The notes under the pieces were generated by a model. It saw nothing but the letters and a program-made list of their open reading frames with translations. It did not search any database and had not been told where the DNA came from. 64,000 bases of DNA, taken from the NCBI GenBank assembly GCA_014706385.1, contig JACGZH010000010.1, forward strand, positions 806,001 through 870,000, given 5' to 3'. Origin of the DNA: Phaffia rhodozyma (lineage: Eukaryota > Basidiomycota > Tremellomycetes > Cystofilobasidiales > Mrakiaceae). Every line of letters starts with the position of its first letter. The stretch's first letter is position 1. Positions 11,043-22,479 of this stretch are shown piece after piece. A program made the translations under genes and the position numbers.

Positions 11043-12508
11043 ATGAGCACACACACCATCGCGCCTCCGTTGCCGGCAAAGGGAACGTTCATCTCGTCAG
11101 TGAGGGGGTCTGCTGGAAGGCTGGTAGCCGCCCAGAATATCAAGGTAAGTGTGGCTGGGTCATCGATCCTTAGATCTGTCTTGCTCGTCCATCTACTCAC
11201 TTGCAGAATCATCTTCTTTCTTTCCTTGAATCAACACACACATACACATAGATCGATCGTTCAACAATCGAACCTTTCCTCAAATCAATTTCTCAGGCAG
11301 ACTATGACCGACTCTCCCAGGACCATGGACATTCACTCCCACTCTCGTTCTCCTCACCTCTTGAAGAGCTCAACCTCCTCGCCGTCCTCGCGCTCCTAAA
11401 CTTTGGATCTTCCTTCCGTGCCCCACTCCATGCGTTCTACAAACGAGGGGTCTTCGACACCATCCGATTCTTTGTTCTCTCCTGTTTTCTTACCGAATCG
11501 GACCATCTGTCCGCACAGGGAATGAAACGGCTGACCGAGAACGAGGTGGCAAGCTTGATGGGTGGACTACCGATGATGGTCGAGAAGCCTCATCCGACGC
11601 TACCAGGAATCGTCGTTGGTGAACCCGGTGGAAGGCTCCGAGAGTTTGTCCTCATGGTTCATGGCGTGATGACTCAGACAGGATCGATCTTGCTCGATCA
11701 GGGGTTTGGCAGTCTAGGTGAATTCATAGTGAGCTTGCTGAAAGATGCCAAGGCCGAAGGATTGGATAAGGACGAGGAAGTATCGGATCGATTGATCGGA
11801 GGGTTGGTGGAAACGTTCCCAGCGTTTAGAGATATGTACATGATCGACGATCAGCGTGAGTAGTCTTTTCCTTCTTCATCTCCGTTCCACCTTTTATTTG
11901 CAGAGACCGATGAGTGCTTGTTCCCATGTTAATTGCCTGTTGTTTCTCCCACTGCAGCCGTGTACTTGTTCAAGAAGGCTCTCTTCCTCCTCCACACCAT
12001 CTCCCTCCGGTTTACAACCGACCCGACGAACCCGTTTCCCGAGCTCCCCAAAAACACGACAACGTTCCTACCTACGTTTGCCGATAACGTCATTCCTTCC
12101 TTGTCGGTCTACCTGAACCTAGTCGAACTCCCAGTGTCTTCATCGATCCTTGGGCAATTCCCAAAACTGGAACCGGCGTCGACGAACCCACTCTTGAGAC
12201 CTTTCGTCCCTGCGCCGGCTTCATCGTCGGACGAGAAAGGTCGTGGTTCTGGTCCTAGTCCGAAAGGTGGACCGGAACTTTCGACAGAGCAAGCTACGAT
12301 CCTCCGCTCATCCTCCGTCCACGCTCTCCAGGCGTGTGTGGACCTCGTCCGAGAAAATGGTCTGGAGAGGGACGAAGGAAAAGAATACGAATGGATGAGA
12401 GCCAGTCTATCGGATACCGGATTAGATGGTTACCTTTGGGCTGGAGGAAAGGACCGAGCGGACTGGAGACAGATGGAGCGGTTCGTTGCCGATTCCATCT
12501 TTTATTGA
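11043..12508 (+). CDS. Queuosine 5'-phosphate N-glycosylase/hydrolase (Qng1, DUF2419)
   Basis: Member of the DUF2419/C9orf64 family, which releases the base queuine from queuosine 5'-phosphate so it can be reused for tRNA modification. Exons 11043-11144, 11252-11855 and 11958-12508 join in phase to 418 residues, the usual length. Family landmarks in order: LNFGSSFRAPLHAFYKRG, then DTIRFFVLSCFLTES, the segment FPAFRDMYMIDDQ, VYLFKKALFLLH, LPTFADNVIPSLSVYLN, and near the end LDGYLWAGGKDRADW. No transit peptide is evident, so a cytosolic location is likely. Queuosine salvage is patchy in fungi, because many yeasts lack Q-tRNA. Presence of an intact gene implies the organism can recover queuine from its surroundings, if it also has the TGT enzymes. 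Confidence 0.88.
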
Positions 12509-12532
12509 GATAGAAAAGAAACTCCTGTTCCG

Positions 12533-12562
12533 TTTTGTTTTGTTTTGTTTTGTTTTGTTTTC
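12533..12562. repeat. (TTTTG)n microsatellite
   Basis: About six tandem TTTTG units directly after the Qng1 stop codon, followed by the TTTTCTCC region. It probably lies in the 3' UTR. A related (TTTTG) run occurs at about 19211-19233 in a TRIP13 intron. Confidence 0.9.
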
Positions 12563-13024
12563 TCCTTTTTAATTGTCGCTACTGTTTCTCGTCTATTTCT
12601 TTTCCTTCTGCTTCTGTGTGTACGGTTGTGATGTAAGAGAAAACGTTCTTGGTTATAATCGTCATAATGCAATAAGATTATTTGTGGGGTTTTTTCCCTC
12701 GAGGGAGAGAAGATAGAAGCGAATAAGAAAAGGAAGAATTTACAACTAAGAGGAGCAAGGACCAAATGTTTTCACACCATACGTCTAGGCAAGAAAATAG
12801 ACGTCATTATGAGACCGGAGAAGAGAGAAAGATAGAGTGTGTTTTTTTTTTTGGAGAAGAGATTAAAACAATGCCAGTGATGTACAGAAACGGGAAACTG
12901 GGAAGCAGCAAGCAGGGACAAGAGTGAATACTGATTTTTTGGAGGAGGGACATGAAGCAATAAAGTGCAAGTCTCAAGATAGAGAGAGAGAGATCGTGAA
13001 GAAAGAAACAAAGACTCGTTCGAT
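12563..13024. other. Convergent intergenic region between Qng1 and the sulfate permease
   Basis: About 460 bases containing both 3' ends and a short poly-T run near 12842. No protein-like frame or RNA gene recognised. Confidence 0.4.
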
Positions 13025-15659
13025 TTAGTGAGCAGAGAACGAGACGTCAAAATCCTCGGACACCGGTCGTTCCCTTCGAGCATCAGCCGTAGCAGCTCGG
13101 ACGGCCTCCTCTAGATCAAAGTGGAAGTAAGGAGTCTTCGAGCTGATCAGGGGCTCAAACACCTCGGACTGTCCGTCCAGCGACTCAGCCTTGAGCTTCT
13201 CTTCCGCGTATTCTTCTCGTCGTCGCTGATGCCCGGTCACGGTGGTGTTCCTGGCGAGCGTGATCTGACCCTCGGGATCATCCTGGACGGATCGGAGGTT
13301 GTCCGAGAACTGGGGAACGACGGTAGCGACATGGGCAGGGGCGGGACCAGTTTGGGTTCCGATTCCGAAACCTCCTGCGACGAGCGCTCGCTGGACCCAA
13401 GGAGAGACGATTCCACTGAAGTGGAAAGAGACCGGTGCGTTCGCGTATCGCTCAATCTCCTTCTTGGTGTCCACCAAGTTCTGAACACCAGTGGTATCCA
13501 AGTTTGCGACAGCCTGGAAGTCCAACACGATAGCTCGAATCAAGTACTTGCCATCACGCTCGTCATCCTCGATAGAAACAGCGGCCTTTGCCTTTGCCTT
13601 CTTGGACCATCGGTTTGGCCCGGAGTCGTTCCAGGGTCGATCACCGAGCTTGATTGCGACTTCGCTTCGTCCTCGTCGGGTGTGAGTCTTGATATAGTCG
13701 ACTAGTGCACTGTTGTGGAAGGAAGCGTTCGGGTAGATGAAGGACTCCTCGAATCGGTAAATGACGACTCCTGGCGGGGGCTGCTCGACCTTGATCTGAG
13801 GGTTGGTCACTCCTTTCTTCTGCCCACTGAATGGCACGAATACATCCCTGTATTCTCTGTGGATCGATCCGGTCTCACCTCCATCAGATTTGGAATCAAC
13901 TCCAACTCGGACTCGGCCAAGGAAGTGTCCTCCCGGTCGAGCGATTCGGAAGAGGAGGAGGACGAGCGAGGAGGCGAGCGAGGTATAAATTCCAATCTCA
14001 ATCGTTGCAAAGACAGAGACCAACACGGAAGCGAGCCAGATGAAGAACTCGAAGGGCGAGACCTTCCAGAAAGCGTAGGCTCCCTTGGGAGACACAACCA
14101 GATCGGCGACGGCGTGGATAATGATGGCAGACAAGGCGGCGTTAGGGATGTAGTAGAACGCATCGGTCAAGGCATACAGGGCGATGATGACGATGACACC
14201 GGTGGCCCAACCGGCAGCGGGTGTTCGGACTCCGGACTTGGACTTGAGGGCAGATCGGGAGAAGGAACCGGTGGCAGGATAAGCGTTGAAGAGTGTACCG
14301 ACGGTGTTGGTCACTCCGATGGCGATGAGCTCCTGGTTGGGGTTAATCTTGTAGTTGTTGATTCGACCGAAAGACTTTGAGATCGCGATGTGCTCGAGGA
14401 GAAGAATGACAGTCGCGACCGGGAGCTTTCCAGCGAAAGCAGAGATCAGCTCGCTAGAGATGAGAGGCGCACCGACATGCTTGAAGCCAGAGGGAACAGT
14501 CTTCAGCACAGAAACCGGGTTGGCAGCTCCTTTGTGCTTGTGCTTGACGACCTGCCATGCGGTAATGGTGAAGATGACAACGATGAGAGCGTTTCGGGTG
14601 ACGGACACGAAGAATGCCACTCGTCGGTATCGGGGGTACCTCTTCTCAGCATAGTTGCAGGTCCACTTCATCGCATACAGTCCGACCAAGGCGGGTACTC
14701 CCAATGCGGCGTCAAGCGTGGCTTTGTGCAAGAATTTGAAGGTGTTGATGATTACGAGGTAGGTCGCAGCTTTCGTGTTGAACAAAGACGAGATTCCGAA
14801 CAGACCGGGAACCTGGCCAGAGACGATGTTCTATAGGCAAGAGAGTTTAAAGATCAAGTAAATCAGCAAGAGTGGGCATAGCGAGCATAGAGAACGGCTG
14901 GAAACAAGGAAAAGGGACGAACGATAGCACTTCCAGTCATGAATCCGGCAACAGCAGGAACAGGGATGAACTCGACGATCCATCCGAGACGAAGAAGTCC
15001 AATGCCAAGAACGATAAAACCACTGTGAAGAAATAGAACGGAAACAAGGGTTCAGGAACAACGTCCAGAGACAAAGAGAGGTGCGCGCCACAAGTGAAAG
15101 ACTAACCAGACAAAGGCGAGACAGGTAGCGATATCCTCTGCGGCCCACTTACCAGGATGAGAGGCCAAGACCTCGGCGACGATTCTTCCGGTCTCGAGAG
15201 ACATGACAGCGACCGGACCGATCGAGACATCTTTCGAGGTGGCAAAGAACGCGTAGACGAAGACACCGACGAAGGAAGAGTAGAGACCGTATTCGGGACT
15301 AAGGTTGGCAAGCTTGGCGTAGGACATGGACTGGGGAACGAGGACGAGACCGACGGTGATACCGGCGATCAGATCACCGACAAGCCATTGCAAATTGTAG
15401 TTGGGTAGCCATTGGAGGAACGGGAAGAGAGACTTGAAGTATTCAAGGGCCTGTAGAGCGGTGAGGGTTGACACATGTCTGGTGAGCACCGAGCAAAGGA
15501 TTTCTCGAGCGGAAGAAGAAAAGAACGTACCTTGCCCTTAGGATTGCTTCCTAGTTGCCCGAGGTAATCTTTGCTTGACGCCGTTCCTGGTGCGTCTTCT
15601 TCATAGCCGATGATTCGCTTTGCGTAGTAGACAACCTTGTTGTCGTTAGTGCCCGACAT
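13025..15659 (-). CDS. SulP/SLC26-family sulfate permease with STAS domain
   Basis: A plasma-membrane sulfate (or related anion) transporter. Exons 15659-15531, 15450-15107, 15022-14923 and 14830-13025 sum to 2379 bases, 792 residues. The SulP signature is near residues 85-140: VPQSMSYAKLANLSPEYGLY followed by SSFVGVFVYAFFATSKD and SIGPVAVMS. About 10-12 hydrophobic helices follow (for example IVLGIGLLRLGWIVEFIPVP). A cytoplasmic STAS domain at about residues 560-690 includes AIVLDFQAVANLDTTGVQNL. The start MSGTNDNKVVYYAKRIIGYE is the first ATG before a good donor. Fungal sulfate permeases are usually induced by sulfur limitation; I saw no clear site for that upstream. The large last exon also shows long open frames on the opposite strand, which are shadows of biased codon use. 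Confidence 0.93.
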
Positions 15660-16850
15660 GACGATCGGAGTGTGAGAACGAGTGAAGTGGTGAGTGGGAG
15701 GACGGGAGGACAGGAGAACAGGAGAAGGCAGCAGCGGCAACGGCGGCGGCGACGACGACTACAATGAAGGACGTCTGGGTATGACTAAAGAAAGGAGCCA
15801 CTGATAGAGACAGAGAGGTAAGTGGTGTAGTGAACGAAAGGAAAGAGAGAGAGAGAGAAGAGAGGAACTATGGTTAGATGACGATGCCTTATAGGATCTC
15901 GGTCAGCTCAAACATTTACATCAGCATCAGTCCAAGAGCCAAAAAAAAGGGAAAGAAAGGCGTCAGTCGATCATCTATCGATCTCATCATCTGTGGAGAC
16001 GGCAGAAAGAGCCCAAAGAAGGATGAAGAACAGGCCAGAATGGTGGGGACGGTGAGATACACAAAAAAGACGTGCTCGGATTTTTTTGGGCTGACGAAGA
16101 ATGTCGCAATTTCGGTTTCTTATGACGGACACTTTCTCCGTCCGCAGTCGGTACAAACAGTGTTTCTACCGTTTGAGAGCCGCAGATAAGTGATCATATC
16201 AAACGACATACCCTGTGCACCTGCCACGTTCACTCTCTGCTCGCGAGAGCAAGTCGCAATATTGGAGAGTGTTATATTAACTGGCCCGTTCCAGGAAGTG
16301 AGAGGCAGCACGTTTGATGGATTCAGTTCCCGTCTGTGGATTCCTATGGGATCAACTGCTTTCGTTTACCTGGCGGTAAAGCTAGAAGAGGATGGAGAGG
16401 ATAAACAAAGGAATAGAGAATAAAATAAAAATTGAGAAATCCTCCCGATCGTTCTCTTCCTCCGGTCTCCTCGCTTCCTTCTCTCTAGAAGCCTGAGGAG
16501 TCAGAGGAATGTGATGTCTGTCGTTCATCGAGCGCTCGAGTAGGGTCCGGCGACAGAACGCATGATGGCTCATCGTCCATCTTGATCGTCGACATCGGAC
16601 GACGAAACCACACAATATCACTCGTCTTCATATCTGTAAGCGCCGTGTTGACTCGAAAAAAATCGCTCGCATCAGATAAGCCACAGATCGCATCAATCTT
16701 ATCGAGAAGGAAAGAGGATCAGATCCGATCCAATTCTAGATCTCTCTTTCTCTTTCTCTTTCGCTTTCTCTTTCTCTTTCTCTTTCTCTTTCTCTTTCTA
16801 TCTAGAAGTACCCGCCCTTCCTTGGCACGGACAGGCGCACGCAACCAACT
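15660..16850. other. 1.2 kb spacer upstream of the sulfate permease
   Basis: Lies between the permease start and the TRIP13 stop, both on the minus strand, and probably contains the permease promoter. A minus-strand frame from about 16625 to 16488, after a good acceptor (CGCTTACAG), could encode about 45 residues ending DERQTSHSSDSSGF, but I recognise nothing in it. A plus-strand frame at 16190-16423 is equally anonymous. Confidence 0.35.
16741..16800. repeat. (CTCTTT)n pyrimidine microsatellite
   Basis: About nine tandem TTTCTC units with one interruption (TTTCGC), just downstream of the TRIP13 stop codon. Pure polypyrimidine/polypurine, so replication slippage and triplex formation are possible. 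Confidence 0.9.
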
Positions 16851-19691
16851 TTACAATAACGTCGTTCCGCCAAGCTTGACAGTCTTGATCGCCAGGTTTT
16901 CCTCCCTCACCACTTTCTCCATCGCCTTGATCCAGACGGAAAGCTTGGTAGCCCTCCCTCCGTTACCGCCGGCGCCTTCCTCGCTCGGCAAGACGCTTGA
17001 AGCAAGATGCCTCGCATGCGCTAACACAGGCAACCGCCGGAGCGTCCGCCCAGACATCCCTTCGCATCTTCCCGCAAGCTTGAACAACCTCAGACTTAAT
17101 CTTCTAGCCCGGTCCTTCTGATTGCCCAGTACACCGGCGTTTGAAAGTAACTCTGCCGTCTTCCAATCTAGCAAGTCCTGTGTATGTATATGTGTAGCCA
17201 CAGGGTTCCTTCGCGATTTTCAGTAAACTGAGCCAACGCGCAGGACGGACGGAAAGACAGATAGATGGATAGATCACAAGACGTACCACCTCCTGAATGA
17301 TTCGACTCTTCATCAACTCATTCAAACAACCACACAGTATCCAATAGACCGCCTGTTGAGGTGGAAGGCCAATATACTGCTTGATATCTGCTCTGTCCAC
17401 AAATGCCGAGTCTATAGATTTTTGAAGTTTTCAAAGAGATCTGATGACTCGTCAGTATCTATTCCTTTCCTGCTTCGTTCTATTTATATCGCCCTACAGG
17501 TAAAAGAAAATCAGAATGGATACGTACCGATGGCATGACTGATATTCGATGTCGTCAACACCAATACGTTCTTCCGATGCTTCAACTTATCCAGCTGAGT
17601 GAGTAACGCATTGACCCCCTATTATTGTTCGGGTGGTTTTTGTTTCGTTTTGTTTGGTTTTTTTTTCACAAGCGCATAGACACACACACGCACACAATCA
17701 TGAACCAGATGTCAACATCAGATACTTTTGAAAGAGGATGAAGAGAACAGAGGGGGAGGAGGATAGAGGGGCGCATACACGCATCGCATCAGACGGTTCG
17801 GATCCGCTCGAGCTAGACCGAGCGTTCGTCAGTGACTCAACCTCGTCTGTGATGTGTATCAATTTCCAAAGTGTATCAACACCAATTAGTTATGTTCCTG
17901 CCCGCTCAAGGAAGAGAAGACACGAAGAAAGAGAGAGAGAGAGAGAGAAAAGATATGCAGGGGCGAACACGGGACCTACCGATCAAGACAACAACAAATC
18001 CACTCTCATCCTCCACCATCTCTGTCACTGTCGAGAACAGTTTTTGAATGAGTTTTCCAGATTCAGAGAACCATTTGGAAAATAGGGAATGTGAATTTAT
18101 CTCGACAAGCTTGCCATGAGAATATCTAGAAGCGAAGCAGAATTATTCCGACTCGGTTAGACCTTTCTTTCCAACAAACATCCATATATGCGTCTATTTC
18201 CGAGCCAGAAACGAAAAAGGATCTAGACGGTCGTAGAGGACATACCGGCTGGATAATCGGATCGCCAACTTCTGAGCGAGTGCCCGACATAACGATGTCT
18301 TTCCTGTTCCTGGAGGTCCGTGAAGAAGGACCACACTAAGATGAGTGAAAACACCGTGATCAGCGACCTGAACTACGTGGATCCTCGGCTTTATGTATCT
18401 CTCCTCCCTCGTTCCTCAAGGAAGAAAACGCACCGGTTCCAGGTGACGACGTTAAAGTCGACGTTCGCATCCGAGAAAAGAAGCGTTGTATATATGTAGT
18501 TCAGTAGTTTGTTCTTGATGTCTTCTCCATAGATCAGGCTAGGTTATGTGTGTATGGTGGGAGAATATTTGACGGCAGTATTAGAGGAAAGAAAGAGTGA
18601 AAATTCCTGTCAGTGTATGCGCCTGTCGCGTGTGTGTGCGCGCGCACACACACACACACATACACACAAGGAAATCTAGACAGAACAGCGCGAGACAGGA
18701 CGAACGTATCCCAAATACCGTCAAGTTCGCCACTAGGCAACTCCCTCACACTAGCAGCCATGATCCCGGCCTTGTCATCTCCATCTTCGTCGTCTGAATC
18801 TAGATTGGCTGAGAACTCTTGAAGTGAGTTCGATCCGGACGGTTGGTACAGGTGTGTTTGGAGCTGAAGGGATGATAGTGGAGGGAACGGAATGTCGAGA
18901 CCTGTGTATATATGTGGGCGCCATTCGGCAGGAGTCAGTTCTCATAGCAACCCGTTAGGAAGCATCACGATCGCGAGAGTGTGAGCGCGTCCAGAGAGAG
19001 AAAAGAGAGAAACGCATACCACATTCAGTCGCTTTGATGCTCTCGCAGTGTTCCTCGAGTATCCGAACCTGTCGCCATCCGTCAACTTCTACTCCGTCCA
19101 CAGCGATTTTCGAAAAGTTCTCTCGGATGTACGTCTCGACGATATGTCGGAGATGGTCATGACGTAACGTTGAGTATGGATTCAATCGAACCTCGACTAG
19201 GTGGTTGCGTTTTTGTTTTGTTTTGTTTTGTTTTTTGACAAATGTATGAGTATGAATCTTGATTGACGGAATTAAGACTGAAAGGGGGAACAAGAAAGAA
19301 AAGAGGAAAGAAGGAAAGAGAGAAACTGACTATGCAGTGTGCTCAACACGGCCTCTCCATCCCCATTATCATCATCGTCGTCGTCGTCATCCGAATCGTA
19401 ATCAGAACCTTCACTCGATAACTCGTTGTCCCACACCACCGACCTTTCGACCTCTTCGTTTTCGCCTTCATCCTCGTCCTCGTCCACCTCGACCATCCCA
19501 TTGGTGTTTCCATTGGTCATACCAGCTGAGGAGAACTGTCTTGAATGGTTGACCAGTTTTATCGATTGGGAAGGCCCTGCTGGGTAAGTGTTCTCATCAC
19601 CGTCGTCGATCGTTAGAGGAAGGGACTGTTGGAGTTGGGTTGCGAACGAGGAAAGTCCGTTTGATTCAGAGGCCGAGTATTCGACGTCCAT
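16851..19691 (-). CDS. PCH2: Pachytene checkpoint protein 2 (TRIP13/Pch2), AAA+ ATPase
   Basis: AAA+ remodeller of HORMA-domain proteins (Mad2, Hop1) in the spindle and meiotic checkpoints. Many exons. The first (from 19691) encodes an acidic N-terminus ending in a run of eight aspartates. An exon near 19200-19030 ([20 protein letters not shown]) is followed by [14 protein letters not shown] and [16 protein letters not shown]. Walker A is [20 protein letters not shown] at about 18330. Then come the pore-loop region [19 protein letters not shown], Walker B VVVLI plus DEVESL (split by an intron near 17970-17860) and sensor [13 protein letters not shown]. The C-terminus has [16 protein letters not shown] and a stop at 16851. 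These are the diagnostic TRIP13 motifs. A (GT/CG/AC) tract lies in one intron. Divergent from COQ9. Confidence 0.93.
18629..18666. repeat. Alternating purine-pyrimidine tract (GT/GC/AC)
   Basis: CGCGTGTGTGTGCGCGCGCA followed by an (AC)n run: about 38 bases of alternating purine and pyrimidine inside a TRIP13 intron, with an inverted repeat centred on CGCGCG. Confidence 0.85.
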
Positions 19692-20125
19692 GCTGTCTGT
19701 GTTGAATTGAAGTCCGAGTGTAGGAGCGATATATAATCCCTAAGCTGTTCTGTTCTATTCTATTCTATTCTGCTCTGTTCTTCCGTTCGCGTGTTTGTGT
19801 GTGTATGTGTGTGTGTGTACCTGTGCTTGAATCGTCGGAACGACAGTTTGAATGATGTTGCTGGTCAATGATGCTGCAGATTCGAACGCGTCTTGATTTG
19901 TTTTTTCCGTTATTAAAGCAGATCGCGCGTTAATAATTTACCACGAAATACGCGGTCAGCTTTATCATGACACTTAACCCTAACCGATCTCAGCCGGAAC
20001 TTTCAAGGTGACATTTCAGATCACCTCGATCTTTCTCTTTCGTTCCGTTTCGTTCTGTTCTGTTCGTGTTGGAACACTCTCGCTTAAAGACATAGATATC
20101 CAGATCGTCCTTCAACTCTTGTTCA
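19692..20125. promoter_or_regulatory. Divergent promoter TRIP13/COQ9 with telobox
   Basis: 434 bases between two start codons. It contains pentanucleotide CTATT repeats (about 19747-19775), a (GT)n run (19796-19818) and, at about 19974-19985, TTAACCCTAACC, a double telobox-like site (reverse GGTTAGGGTTAA). Teloboxes bind Myb-type factors of the Tbf1/TRF family. A role in either gene is inferred. Confidence 0.5.
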
Positions 20126-21161
20126 ATGGCAGCTCACGCATCAATCCGACCTCTTCTTCTCTCTTACGCTCTTCCTCACATACCATCCCATGGGTTTTCC
20201 TCACACGCCCTCTCCTTAGCCTCGCTCTCTCTTCCTGCACCTTACCATTATTCGGCTCCTTTGCCTGCGGCCGGGATCGTCGCCTTGTTTGGGAAAGGTA
20301 GGGAGCCGGAGAGAGCGCTCGTCAGAGAATGGTTGGCTGAGAGGAGACGGAAATTGGAGGTTGAGATGAAAGACGTTGGTAAAGAAAAGGAGGGAAGACC
20401 TTCGTTGGAACAGGTGTTGGAACGACGGTTAGAGATGAACGAAGACGTTAGACCTTGGCTAGCTGATGTAAGTCTTGTCCATGTTTCTTTTGTACTTTCC
20501 TTGTGTTGAGGCTGTGGGTGTGAGAGCTTATGGAATTTCATGTTGATCATGTCTCTCCTATCGCTCGGCTCGGTCTCTTCTGTCACCGCGTCCAGGCGTT
20601 CGCGCTCTTCTCGATCACGGCTACGCATATTCCGGTGGCCAATGTCGGGATCAAGACTCCATTCCCTGTCCTGAATCACTGTACGTACTAGTAGGATCTT
20701 GGAGGTATCGCTCTGAAGACTCGAGCGTCTAATCAACTAGTCCTTTTGTCCAACTTTGTTTTCATCTTAGCACTTCACATTGCAGACTCGGCGCTCTCCC
20801 TTTCGTCTTCTTCGCGTGCTGTACGTTCCCGATCCAATGTCTTTCTCTGGAAAATATGTATGCGTCAGCTTCAGGACTCTATTAACGTTGTATCTCTGTC
20901 AATCTCGCGATCTCGCGATCTCTCCATAACGCTGTTCAGAACTTGCACGAGTCATTACCACTCTCACTCTTGTACCTCTCCACTGAGCTTCACCAGCTCT
21001 CGCTTCCGTTGAACGAACCGTCGATGCCGTCAACGCGCGACTTTCTCAAACGTCGACTCGAGAACTACTATGAATTGCAGACAAAGATCGACAACGCCGC
21101 ATTTGTAGGTACCACCGGGTGGAACGCCATCCGAGGAGGCATCAAGAGTTTGTGGTTCTAA
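20126..21161 (+). CDS. COQ9: Ubiquinone biosynthesis protein COQ9
   Basis: Mitochondrial lipid-binding protein that presents ubiquinone precursors to Coq7 in the CoQ synthome. Exons 20126-20467, 20596-20680, 20771-20820 and 20940-21161 join in phase to 232 residues. The N-terminal TetR-like helical part contains RALVREWLAERRRKLEVEM and VLERRLEMNEDVRPWLADAF. The C-terminal part contains LHIADSALSLSSSSRAN and LSLLYLSTELHQLS, the region corresponding to the terminal helices of COQ9. The first residues can form a weak mitochondrial presequence. The conserved W-Y segment (DLSWYTKR in other species) is not obvious, so the protein is divergent or a small exon is missed in the 20821-20939 intron. Family assignment is probable. 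Confidence 0.75.
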
Positions 21162-21845
21162 AGTGGAGGAAAGAAGAGGACAAAAGAGAAGAAGAAGGAG
21201 AAGAAGAAGGAGGAGGAGGAAAGAATCAAGAGAGACAGAACCAAAACCTTGTAATCTTCTTTCCGAGTGTGATATATATATATATATGTGAGCCATCATG
21301 ATATCGATGTACGCCGAGCAGGACCACTCTCTCTCTCTCTCTCTCTCGAACGACGAACCCATGCGCACACAAGCCCGCACCGGCCAACAGAGACGCGACG
21401 CGCGAGACGGACACGCGACGCGACGCGTGTCATGTGGTTACGGCCACATATCGTAACATATGACCTTTGGAAAAGTCAGAATTCATCCGCGTGGTTACGC
21501 GCACGGTCCCCGCCCTGCCTGCAGATTCTAAACGCTTTGGGTGTCTTGATCGAGAAAGGACGAAGAAGCTACTGAGACTCGTAATCCAGCAATCAAGTCA
21601 TCAAGGTGAATCTTTTTGGTCTCTCCTTTGTGGTATCGAGAAGAACGATAGAACGTACAGCGGGGTCATATACAGCAGATTCAGCATCGACACACGCACA
21701 CACCGATATCTTTCTTTTCGACTTTCTCTCTTGGGTTTTTTCTCGAAAATTTCTCCGACAAATCAACTCGCGTTCCGCCGGCCGGGGATGGGTGGATGGA
21801 CGGACGAGTGTGTGTCACGAGGAAAAAGAAAAGCAGAAAATCGAC
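21162..21845. promoter_or_regulatory. Spacer with CG-rich repeats and two GTGGTTACG elements
   Basis: After the COQ9 stop come a GAA-rich run (21180-21225), an AT run (21272-21284) and a (CT)n run (21329-21348). Next is a segment rich in GCGACGCG words (21390-21430), then TGTGGTTACGG at about 21434 and GTGGTTACGC at 21491. The latter two match the motif seen in other promoters here and suggest that transcription starts near 21500-21600. Confidence 0.5.
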
Positions 21846-22010
21846 ATGGACCTCTACTCGCTGGACGGTTTCCTTCCTCTTCCAAAGACAGAAGAACTGC
21901 TGATTGTACAGACTTCCCGGGTCAATCAGTTGGTCGGTCGGTATGAGGAGGGTTCAATTTCCGCCCAGCGAGAGAGTGTTCGAAAGCTCGGATGGAGAGC
22001 AGCTCGGTGA
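21846..22010 (+). CDS. Candidate small protein, 54 residues, unknown
   Basis: An uninterrupted frame from ATG 21846 (MDLYSLDGFLPLPKTEELL) to TGA at 22010, ending ESVRKLGWRAAR. Codon choice resembles the real genes here (CTC, GTC, GGT, CGA), and the preceding region carries two copies of the promoter motif GTGGTTACG. The frame stays open upstream to about 21606, so a longer N-terminus is possible. I do not recognise a domain; it is predicted to be helical and soluble. It may also be the first exon of a longer transcript. Confidence 0.4.
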   Translation: MDLYSLDGFLPLPKTEELLIVQTSRVNQLVGRYEEGSISAQRESVRKLGWRAAR

Positions 22011-22479
22011 CTGTCGAGAGATCTGGCTTGCAGGCATGCCAGAACAGTTTGTCTCTGGAGGGTTTACTGGAGCAACCACCAGCATAGAGGAAGAAAACAG
22101 GGAGAGCATGTGTCTTGTAGAGGAAGAATACCGGCCGGCCAAGCGATAGACTCTTCCCTAGCTTTCGACCCAAAAAAAAATCCTTCACCTTCAAACAGAA
22201 TCTCTCATTCTCAACCATTCAACTTTTGCACTCATCCAAACCATTTCCGGCAACCATCAACGTTCTTCCCTCTTCTTCCTACGAAAAACTCACAGAGAAC
22301 TCAGTACTCAAAGACCCTTCCAAACATCGTATATTCATCTCTTTCCAGCAATTTCAGAAACACGCACATTTTTTTACCTAATTGATTGATCAACCTGATC
22401 CGTCCGAAAATCAACAATGCTGACTGCTTTTGCCTTTTTTATTCTCTCCCTTGTATGTGCGTCAATACGAACTCTTCAG
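22011..22479. promoter_or_regulatory. Promoter and leader region of uL22
   Basis: The right half (22200-22400) is unusually rich in C and T and poor in G on the plus strand, as in leaders of highly expressed fungal genes. A CTCTTCAG just before the start ATG at 22480 could be the acceptor of a leader intron. Confidence 0.45.

Noticed and set aside
13121..14836. Long open frames on the plus strand opposite the sulfate permease (up to 221 codons)
   Set aside because: They mirror the biased codon use of the permease exon; the permease frame has clear SulP and STAS motifs and the opposite frames have none.
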